DNA of 64,000 nt from Siniperca chuatsi (Eukaryota; Chordata; Actinopteri; Centrarchiformes; Sinipercidae), in NCBI RefSeq assembly GCF_020085105.1, contig NC_058055.1, forward strand, positions 22,239,822-22,303,821, read 5' to 3'. Under the pieces are notes generated by a model that saw only the letters and a program-made list of their open reading frames with translations, was not told the origin of the DNA and did not search any database. The position numbers and the translations under genes were made by a program. Positions 51,101-63,100 of this stretch are shown here, piece by piece; the first letter of the stretch is position 1, and every line of letters starts with the position of its first letter.

Positions 51101-54100
51101 TATAATATATTTAATATAAGTGGACATGTAAAATGCCAATAATGTGATAAGACACATCATCTAAGTCAGATGTTAATATATCATGTATGCTTTCTTTATC
51201 TGCTTCTTCAGACTGTAAATTTTGTGTTCTAAAAAAGGTTAACGTTTTGGTTAAAACCCATGCTATTGACTAAAAATGTGTAGGCATTGATTTAAGTTTA
51301 CAATGGCTATTTACAGTGGTCATTACTACATGTTTTTTATGCCTTTACAAATTATTTGGAATGATGATTGTGCAGTTATCTGAAATGTATGCACAATGGG
51401 CTGTTAAGGCTAATAAAAACGTTGCCTTGTTCCCTTTTCTCTAGTCACCACTACAGACCTTCAGGCTTCTCTCTGGGATCAGGCTCCGGATCCTTCTCTG
51501 TTTCTAGTTCTGGTTGTGGCTCTGAAGAAGCTCCCTGGTCCAGCTCTTCAGTGGATGGTCCTGACTGGGGCGCTGGCTCAACTTGTGTTTGGTGTATATT
51601 GTCTGGACTGGGGTTTGGGGGCTCTGCAGAGGCTGTAGACTCTCCCTGTGGGGCTGCAGTCTGGCAGAACTGCTCTTCCCATTCACTGAGCTCCTGCTGG
51701 AACCAGCGGTTATCTTCATGGACGTAGCGTCTGAGGATCGGTGGCAAGGAGTCCATGCCATGCAGCACCTGGCCTGTCTCATCATCTGTGTCATCTGGGT
51801 GGATGTGGGGTAGTGTCAGTTACTAGACTTACAATAAAACCCACTTACTGACCTCATGTGTACATATTGGCCATTAAAAGTACTTTAGAAATGACAGTAG
51901 AATTAATTAACTGTAATATACAAACTGGTATTTTTCAATACGCTACTGTACTTGATAACTATTTACTTAATATCTAATACAGAGGACTGTGCTTTTACCG
52001 TTCTAGTTTCTAACCTTATAGAAAGCCTCCCTCTCAATATCAGATTAGCTGAGTCAGAGCTACATTGAAGATACCTTATTTATTAAGAAAAGCATCTGAG
52101 TGGCTATACCAAAATATGGATAAATTTATGCAGATAGATAATTGCATGTGTCGGTGTTAGCATGTGTTAGTAATAGTAAATAATTTCATTTTTTGCAAAC
52201 AAGGAGCTTCCAAATACATCACATGCGTGTGCATATACTGATGTATTTTATATTTTTCAATGGTTCTGCATCTTTTCCTAATGCACAAATGTAGCATTGT
52301 TGTTCTGTCTCAGTAAAATCTTCTGCTACTGACACTATTGCTGCTATTTTTCAGATCCTGTTCCTGTCGGAGTCAAGACCTGTGTACTGAATAAAACCCT
52401 AGTTCTCTATAAAAGTGGTGCCCCTTTTCATTTCTGCCTCTTAGGGAGAGTCTGTTTTTTTCCTGTTTGCTGTGGTGCTACTGCAATAATCCGATATCCC
52501 CTCTTGGATTATTCAAAATTAATCTAATCTGACCAAATCAAATTGAGATGTACCTGTAATAAGGTGGGGTAGCGTGTCATCAATGTACATCAGGCAGTAG
52601 GCACTGGCGTTGGTCATGCCGCCAAATGAGTCTCGCTCCAGCTCCTCCCATGAAGACTCAGTGATGCTTATATCATTGTACTTCATCCAGCGCTGGCTGG
52701 CATGGTCGTAGATGTAGGCCCAGTAATGACCAGCTGATGCCTGGCCTTCATGGACGAGCACTGCATGGAGTCTGTAGGGTACCTAAATAAGAGTAGAGTG
52801 GGAGACAGCATTGAAAAAAAATACTGAAGCCCTACAATATTAGGATCCAATATCCAAATACGAGATGTGACTGTGCAGCTCTGTGCAGTATAACATCCAT
52901 CTGATCTGTTCTTTTTGTATTCTGTTGTCCTGTTTACATTACATTATTTTCTGTTTCTCCACTGAGATCAATACAGTTTCATCTAATTTCAGCCAATGCA
53001 CTTTCTGCAGCTGTGATTTAATTATTGTTTTTCAGAGTGAATTAGTTGAATGCAAGTCTTACCTGGCAGAGACTGTTGTCTGAGTACATGGCCTCAAGCA
53101 TCTGAGTGAGCCTGTCAATGCTGGCCTTTAGCTCTGGCACACACACACATACACATACACACACAAAAACAAAACAAAAAAACAAGAAAGAAAACACAAA
53201 AATTAATATATTACACCTACAGTTAAGTGGAAATGTGGAAATATACTTTTACCTATTACTTGCCCCATAATGTAAAAGTTTGGGAGAGCAGGGTGAATGT
53301 CTCCAGCTAGTATTCAAGTCAGGACAGGAATATGACTCAACTTGACACTTGACACTATTATAATCTATTGCCTGGGACAGGCATATTGGGCTCTTTTTTG
53401 TGTGCAGTTAAGAAGCTCAGAGCCAGTGAAGTAGTATTTTCCTAAAACACACTGAATATGTGTAGCAGAGGGTGTGTCTTTGGCAAGTCATGGGCTCACT
53501 GCAATCACTGCAGTGTCAAGATTGACCACTTTCTGCACCATCTGCCATTACCAATTCGTCAATAGTTTTTGTTGCACGTAAACACAGCCTAATGAAACTG
53601 ACTTTCACCTTAAAAATAATTTAAAGGTGCTCTAATCAATGCTTTTGTTTATTAACAATTGATCAAATGACTACGTGTAATGTATAATGTGTTACTCATA
53701 GTGACGAAACCACAGAGAGTTATCCTCCTATTCTGCCATCCCCCTCAGCTCTATGCAGCATTTGAGCATCTTTCAGCTCATTGTTTTGGTTTCACGGTTT
53801 TTCTAGCCACAGCAGGCAGTGGTTTTCAGGAAAAACTGATAAAGCCACTACCTGTCCAGCACCAAACAACATCATTAACTAACTAGAGAACATAGTTGAG
53901 CATTTAGCAGTTAAAGAGCCAAAAACAGAGCCCATAATGTTAAGCTGGTGAAAGCACATCGAATGAATAAGAATTGTGAAAAAAAAACTGCTCTTACAAA
54001 GCAATCTTAGTAAATCTCAATCTGACTATATATGATTGTTACATATGACATATAACTGTGTTAAAAGCAATGTTAGTGTGTAAACTGTATTATGAGCGTT

Positions 54101-57100
54101 TACATTAGCATACCAATTATGTCATTCTCTACTTCAGTCCTCCAACGCTGTAGGCAGGTCTTAACAAAGTGAAGCTCTTCTTCAGTGATGCTGTGTGGGG
54201 CTGGGTGTGGTGAGCAGTCAATTGGGTGTCTGCACTGGGTGAAGGGCTTGTATATGGGGGTCCGCTGGCAACTGGAAACACTGGAAACCAGGTCCTCCGA
54301 TGAATCTGTGTCTCCAGGTTCACTGAGGGAAGCAAGAAAAGCATCAAAGACAGGCTGGAAGTCTGTTCAATATGTTCAGTGCTGCAAGAACGTCGTGGTG
54401 TTATTTTTACACCAGAATCCTTTTTTAGCTCTGTTTTTATTAAACAAATGTTTAATCTCTCTTCAACCACCAACGATTTACTGTTGTAAAATACACCCAA
54501 TAAATGGTTTCGAGATTGCTGTAATTAACTTGGTGAGTATAATGTTGATATTACTAATAGGTGTGAAGACCAAAACTATGAAAATAAGACTCAAGTTGTT
54601 AAAAAAACAGATTGTCCTTTAATGACCACAAAAATCACACCCAATTTATAGGTAGTATACTTATTTTTGGTGGACAAGCTGCTGAGTTTTAATTAGAGAG
54701 AACTGGAGAATTGATGGAGTTAAGGTTTCAGGGTTTAATATCAGAGAAGCAAGATGTAATGAAGGACCTTTTTCATTTCAGTTCAATCATCAGTATCATC
54801 AGCATAGCAGTGGAAAGAGCCATCAGGTTTATAAATAAAACATGCTATTCACTGTTTTTGACTGTGCTAGTAAAAGTCTGTAGACAATACATTATTCTGC
54901 TTCTGTCTTTGTTCAGGGGCCACCGCCTTGTACAGTTCTCTGGTCCTCTGTGTACTCAACCTGTTGTCTTTGGAGATGGGTTCACTGAGGGGGTGGCTTG
55001 CTGGAGTTGGTGAAGATGAAGTTGGTCTCAGATCTTCAGCTGGGGAAATACTTGAAGGCTTGGTGGTAGCAAACTCAAGCACAAACTGCAGCATGTCAGC
55101 CAGAGGATACTTGGTAGGTCCTGAGCCATAGTTTTTGTAGCTGCAAATAAAGACAGGACACAAATCGTACAAGATTTGTTCCCATAAAATGGAGAAGTTT
55201 TTAAGCCAGATCTCAGCTTTAACAGGTAACTAGGATAAACCCCTCGAGATGCACCATCTCGTTTTCAACGGGGTTCTTACCACTCAAGTTTCTGTTGAAG
55301 GGCTGCAAGTTGCTCCTTCAGTTTTTTCACTTCTCCTCTCCTCTCTTGTGTCTGTTCTATGTTTTTGTGAAGATATCTGTACACAGAAAAATTAAGCAAT
55401 CCCCCAAATTGATCAGTACACGATTTGATGATAATATTTGTTGAAACAAAGCAGCAAAATAGCAGCCTTGTTTTTTCTTCCCTTCTACATAAGTCTGTGA
55501 GACAATCCTGGTGTAAAGTGGGGCAGCCTACGTGTCCTTTAAAGTCATCCCCACGCCTACTGTAAACGCTTCTTTTTCCCCCGTGTTGGAACAAGTGAAA
55601 AAAAAATGAACTTCAACGTCTATGATTGTGTTATCTGTACAAAGCTCACCTGTCCATATAAACGATTTGTGGGAACTCCAATTTCTTGTGTATCTTTTCA
55701 GGGCGACCAAGCTGGGTGTTGAATTCAAATCTAGACAGTTCAAATGTCAAGACTGGCGGTAACCTTTTGAACCATCTCTGCAACCAAAAGAAAATATAAT
55801 TGTCTTAGCAAAGCATCAAATTTCACAAATGCTGAAAATACTGTATACGTCGAAATTCTATTGTTAATCAGTTGATGAAATTGTTCACCTCACGGCCAGA
55901 TGTGACACTGTGATCTGAATGTAGTGACTCAATCTCCTTCTCAACCATAGCACCTTCTAGGCATTCATCCAGGTTGTTGAAGCCGTTGACTTGCAGGGGG
56001 TACTGGCCAAACTGCTCGATATTACACAAAGTCTTACCTAAGCAGAGTCACACAAATGTGAGTGATTGAGAACAGAAATCAGTTTGATTGTCACCATGAC
56101 AAAGATTCATACAAAATTCCTACCCTCATGTCTTCTTTCTGTCACAAAGGTACCATAGAAAAGCTGTACCATGGGGTTTTGTTGTTTGTCTTCTGCGTTA
56201 CTGAAAGTAAAACATGACATTATATTTATGCAATTTAGCAAACAGAAGAAGAATGAGAGAAGAAGAATAGTCCGTGGATGTGGATGACATCAACATATAA
56301 CTTACTTTCCTTTGGCAGCCAGCTGAAATGCATCCTCTAACCAGTCAAGCAGTTTGTGGGAAAACTCACTGACATCCTGAAATGAAGACATTAGAAAAAA
56401 ATGTAAATATGTTATGGTTCTGGGTCAGGTTCTGGGTGAAGGTTGAGATAAGCTGTGTAGCTGTAATAGTAAAGGATAGAGTTAGGTTCAAAGAATCAAT
56501 ATTGTCACATGAGTTAATTCTTGACCTTGGAAAAAGTAGTTTGACCAAAAAAATTTTAACTAAAGGCCAATTTTTCCAAAGGTTTCAACCTCATCTCACA
56601 GTCTTCTTCAGTGGATGGAGTTTGCTCAGTTGTCATGGAGATAGCTCAGGTGTATCATCACCTTTCATCACATCGCATTATTGCAGTTCCATACTAAGGT
56701 CATGTGATGACACCTGAGCTACAGTATCTCTACGACTGAGCAAACTCCATCCACTGATGAAAGACTGAGATTTGGATAAAAGCTCTGTGAAAAGCTGGTA
56801 TGGGTTGATTTGACAGAATCAATGGCAAACTGGCCTCTTCATACCCCATCAGTGCAAACTCTGGAAAGGCAGTTAAAACATGGGATCTCCCACTACAAGG
56901 TGCATTCTGTTTGTGGGTTTACAAATGATGTATGTTTTGGTTCAGGTGCAATCTGTCACTCTCTATTTATTCTCTCAAAACACAAATAAAAGCCTCACTA
57001 CCTTGTTAGAAAATAAGCAAGACAGAAAAGGAAGAGAAAGAGAGGACAGAAAAGAGAGCACAAAACAGGGGTGAGCATAGAAGCAAAACTAAAAGGTAAA

Positions 57101-60100
57101 CAGAAATAGCTTTATTTGGTCAGTATTTCATTGTGGTTACCTACTAATTAAAAAAATATATACAGATGAAACCCTCAGGTTGTCCCCACAGAGCAGATTT
57201 CATGTACTCCTGAATGCTGAAATGTTCACAGTGACAGGATCTGAGACAAGTTGCAAATATCAAGTGTGTTTGATCTGAGGGGATTCTCTCCAGAGGCAGT
57301 TGCGTCACTCTGAACAGTGGCATGTTGAACCCTTCACAGCTGGTGATAACTGAACAAATGTACTGTTTCTTGAGATGCATCATCTCGTTTTCAAGGGGGT
57401 GTTTCTTGATTATGTTTTTTGCGGTGTGTCTGTGAATGCTTTTGTTTTTAACATACAAAGAAACACAAAACATGACATAAATTCACAATCATTAACGTGA
57501 ACATTAGAAGCTTCAGCAACTTGATTTCAGAAATGTATTCTGGCCAGTGCTTCTAAGACTTGAACTGTCCAGTGTTATCGACAAATGGGAGGCTCTATAC
57601 TTTAAGCAGACCTTAAGTTAAGATTTTTTTGTCGTAAGACAAAAAAGTGTTGTACCTGTTGGGCCTCACTGGTCCTGAAGGCGTCTCGCAGTAACTCCAC
57701 TGCAGCAGAAGGATCCACAAACCTGCGAGTGGAGCCCACCATGAGGGAAAACAGACAGCGCAGCTCCTGCATGAAAGCTATGTTCCTCTTGTCCTGTTAA
57801 CACAAGCACAGAGTCAACCTTCTTTACACTATCACATAGTGGCTGTGTTTATATTAACAGAAAATGTGTATGAATTAGACATTTTGAGAAAAATGAAACT
57901 GTATAAATGAAAACATGTCAATAAAGGTCTGTCTGGTGGAAATGGCAGTGGCAGAGTAACCCACTGTTGTTTGGAGATATCCTTGTATGTGCTGGTGACA
58001 GTAGTTTACTCACAGAATGGCTCTTACACTTCTCCAGTACTCGCTCAGACAGATGGTAGTTGAGAACCAGCCTCCTGAACACAGGCAGGTGGAACAGTGA
58101 CTGCAACAAGACAACAAAACAAGGACCATAAATGCAGCCTTCCAGTCAAGGTCAGATGTGTGAGATTACCAGCTGGCAGATCATGATTACAGTGGTCATG
58201 CATTGTAATGGTGGTCTAACTTGGAAAGATCATAGAAGAAACATGGTCATATGCAAATTACAGTATGTTCTTTGATCAACTTTGATATTTAGCCAGTCAG
58301 CATTTGCAACTGTCCAACTTCCATTTTACATTTGTGTTTCACCATGTACCACACTGGTGTCTTTATAGATTTAGGTTACAATAAAATGAGAAATTAACAA
58401 TAACTAAATAATGGGTACTCCCTCCTGCAAGTTCCAGAGCTGATGCTCCTAACTTTCTGCGAGTGTGTAGGAGGCACTCATTAATCTGCAATAATTTCTA
58501 TGAATGTTTATGGATGCTTTCTGGAAATACCTTTAAAGCATCATTTGTAAGATGGATTTTACTATCATCTTAGCTTTCAGATGGTTTTGGGAAACGGGAC
58601 CCAGGATGAAATTTACTTACATGTTATGACGAAAAGACAAGACATAGCGTGAGCAGGGTTGTAAGCAGGGTGGTGGGCTAACAACTTAATTAGAAGTGAA
58701 AGTAAAATGAATATTAATGCACAATTTGGATGTGAAGAAATATGATTCTTAAAGAAGAGTTGACAGATTTTTCCGATAGTCCAATAAAATCCCAGTATTC
58801 TAAGAGCAGGTATTTAGCACGCATTAGATGAAGTGCAGCTTTAGGCCCTTCAGCATTGACTTTACCACTCAGTTGTGGTGGTTGCCACTTGATCAAAGTC
58901 ATCTCAGTGGGTTACGAAGTTATCTGAATGAAATATAATTCAATATTGGCTCCAAGCACTAATAAAATAAAATAAATTATCTCCTTTACCTTCAGGGATA
59001 TAACATAGGAGATACTAGTGTCTCAGCAACTTTTGGATGTTTTGAGAAATATTTCTCAAATTCTATTTGATGGTATTTTTATTTTATTTTACACATAATA
59101 TTCAAGCACACAAACCACATCACTTTGTTATAAGATACTTGTGTTTCTCATGATAAACTAAATTAATACCAGTCAAATGTGTCTTAAGTGTCATGTGTGG
59201 TGGTGAGTGGAACTTCTGAGCACTTATGAATATCTATATAAATTTCCATTTGAGTAGGAAATTCAATTACGGCTTATCTGAGTTTTACTGTAATTTATAC
59301 CACAAAGGATAATAGAGGGAATATGAGCTGACAACTGAATCATGTGATCACTCATCCTCAATCTGATAGCATAATTACTTTTTTTCGGGGAGGCTGCTTT
59401 ATCAAGAGTCAGGCTCTGTTGAATCTAAAACAATCAGTTCAATTGTAGCAAACAGTATCGACACCAGCAAAAAACAAACAAAAGGGTATAATTTGAACAC
59501 CATTTGTATTCAGACCACACTGCCTCATTTTCCCATTTCTATTCCCACATAATAACCCCTGTCCTTTGGGGGTTTGACTTCTAAATTGATGTAGAAGCAT
59601 ATCTGAGTTCAACAGAGACAAACGATCACTGTCTCATCTCTGTCCATTTCAGGCTCAGACTAGGAAGTCCACTGCCCGCTCCATCATCACATCACTTGCT
59701 ATTTAATTATCCACACAGCCTGTGCATCTCAACAAGGGCTCCAGTTTCTGCCGAGCCACCTGATAGGCCTGACCAAATTCAGTCTGGAATGGACTTGTAA
59801 TAGAATTAGTAGCTCAGAGAAATACTGTATGTTCTCATTTAGCAGAAATATGCCCACACCTTTTTGTTTTCTTCCTGATGTTTCTAATAACTCTATTAGG
59901 ATGGTATAGAGTCGGTGAAAAGGTGAGATTGAAGGGAGATCTCTAATTAGTCACAGTGTTTCTGCTGTCACTTTAAAAACATGTCTGGTACTAAATTCAG
60001 GGGGGGATATAATTTTGAGCCAGGTCACAGAAGAAACAGAAGAACACAAATAAATTACCCATATGTGCACTAATTTTAAAGTGAAAAAATTCTAAACTAT

Positions 60101-63100
60101 GTTATAGAGATTGGTTTAAGTAAAAAAAAATCTTGCTGACTACATACAAGGTGCGACACCTCTGACAGACTAAAGTTAGAAATCTTGGAAGGGAAACTCC
60201 AAGTCTATAAATGTTTTTTAGGCCAAGTGCGAGAGCTATTTTAAGTTTTAGCAGCAAAGGATGTGAGACATTGTTAGAACAGGTGGACACTTGTAAGGAG
60301 CTCAGTACACTTAACAGACTATATGTTAGGTGTGCACTGAGCAGCTGTATTATGAATTCTGTACTTTGAATTTGAATACTTTTATTCAAATGACATACAT
60401 TCAAGGGTGCCTATTCCACATTACAGGAAACTACTGCTATTATGTACAGAGGTAAGAGAAAACAAAAAGGAAAGCAAGCATACATATGGTACTGTATACA
60501 TATGTGTCAAAACATAGTTCATCAGATATAAACTTAACAAATTAAACATAAAACACATCCATTCAAACACTACAAGGCTTATTTATATACATATACTGTA
60601 AACCAAGCTTTGAAAATAACTCTGCAAGCTCCCTTGCCCATGGATAGTCATTCATAAATGAAGAGTATTATTATTGTTATGAAGGTTATTATTATTCCAC
60701 CAATCACAATATAAAATTTGTAAAAATTTGTATAAAAGTCTAGCAGGAATGTTAATTAACCTATTCCACAGTCGCAGCATATCATCCTTTTGCCTAACTT
60801 CACATTGCTCCCATGTCACCACATACTGAACGTTTTGTCGCCATTTTATGCACACAACATTTAAACAGTTGTTGGTATTGTAATTTCAGGACATAACTAA
60901 AATTAAGTGCAATATGTTGTTTGAAATAAAGATAAATATTCATTTGAGTATTTATTCATTTTCTACCACTTTCTTATATTACATTACAATATTATTAGAA
61001 TTGAGCCATTTGCCTCTTTTATATTGGTATTGAATTTTGTAAATTAATATCAATAATAATGGATTTTAGTAAGTTTAGTTTTAGATTGTCTTATTGTGTT
61101 ATTTGCATTTATCTATAAAATTAAAAATTACAATTGCAATATCTAAGCTAAGTTAATTTATGAATAAAAAGTAGTGGTGGGTACAGTATATGCTTGGTGG
61201 CATTTTAACTGAAGCATGACAGCAGATGTGCATGTGCACATGCTGTTATTTGTCTGGACCACAATTGTCAGAAATTGCCCTGTTTTAGTTAGTTATCTAT
61301 TATGTGTTTTTAGAATGAAAAAGGGCACTATGGGTACCGTTTGACCCATCTCGCTTGACAAACAGTACCCATGTTGTGGAGCAAAAATGCCTCCCAACAT
61401 TGAACGTTGCAGTAGAATTCTCTCCCTGTACAGATTCTCATCCCTTTGATGTAACCAATCAGACACTGATTCTCACCTGGCTCTCCTCATTCTCACCTGG
61501 ATGACAGCGCTGAACCAGCAGGTGTTTCCAACATTGCGAATGCCCACAGGCCAGTCGTCCTGACGGATCCAGTCTGCAGGGCTGCACATCTCACTCTGGG
61601 CTTCACATCTCTTCCTCTTCATTCTCGCTGCATTTTCCTCTGCACTGGCCTCCAGAGCCCTGCAGAACATCAAATTACCCATTTGAAAGCACTGAAGTGA
61701 CGACTCTACTAAACACAGGTTGACTTGGTTAGATTCCCTGTCCTGTGTAAAGGTTGAATAATAAGACCGTTAAAAGTAAAATCCCCCTAGTCTCTCAGGA
61801 AAACACAAACTGCTGCAAAACAGAAGCAAATGTCTTGTATGCTAACTCCAGCATGGCAACATGCTCATAATGAAAATGTTAACATGCTGATGTTTAGCAA
61901 GTAATGACATCAATCATGAACACCATCCCAGTTTAGTGTGTTATTATGCTAACATTTTCTTGTTAGCACAAAACACAAAGTACAGCTGATGGGAATGTCA
62001 ACAGTTTTACAGGTATTTATTTGGTCGTACCCCAAAGTATTGGACAAATAAATCTACATTTTGTTGACACATTTCACTCTTAACTAAAAATGTCAATGTC
62101 AATGTTCTCATGGTGGTGCTAGAAGAAAAATCAGGGGTTCACCAATATCATTAACATTCATCGCCTGGGAACTATTAACGACTGTATCAAATTTTGTGCC
62201 AATCTATCCAGTAATTGTTGAGATCTCAGTGGATACTTTGCTCTGTAGGTGGCGCTTGAGTGGTAGAAGGTGACACGGGAGTGGATTTTCACTCCTGTCC
62301 CATCCCACTCCCACAAAAATACTGCTTTATATATAAAAACGGACTTATGATTCCCGGTCCTGCCCGCTCCCGTTGACTTTTTTTCCTGTCCCGTGAAAAT
62401 AGTGAAATTGAATCCCATCCTGCGGAAATCCCACAGGAATCTCGTGACCCACAGGATACCCAAAAAACTGTCAGCCTCTAGTCAGCGCGTCACCAATGCC
62501 AACATCCGACAGGATTCATCCTCTGTTGATCATGAATGTCTGTACAAGATTTCATGGTAATCCATCCAATAGGTATAAAATATTTCTGTCTGTGCCAAAG
62601 TGGTGGACCGACCGACCAACCTACCGTCATTTCCAACCCTTTAGCTAGATGCTTAAAATTAACTTACGCTGTCAGCTACTTTACATTTCTTTCAACCTCT
62701 GATCGACTACTAGACCTCAGATACACACATTCAGACAACATAAAACAGCTGAACAAGAGTCTTTCAGCTCCATTTGCAAAACATTTCATATTTATTTTAG
62801 TTGTTTAATTTTCACCTGTTGTTTTGTGTATTTTTGTTCAGCATGGGCTTTCAGCTGTAGACAGTTACCTTTGCTGACTGTATTGGCTGTATAATAATCT
62901 TGCTAATAACCTTGGTTATAATCTAGATAGTTTGTGAGCAAAAGAAGAAGAAAATTCACGTGTCCACATCTTCTGTTTCCACTTTCATTCTATTCACCAT
63001 GGAAGTCAGCATTAAATTACAAAAAACCATCACAGTCACCAGTAACAAAGAAGCATTGTATAAAAAGCAGGTTATCTTATACCTATTAAATTCTCTCTCC

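Noticed and set aside
51368..51813. Plus-strand frames opposite USP28 linker exon
   Set aside because: Antisense shadows; the minus-strand reading has splice sites and family identity.
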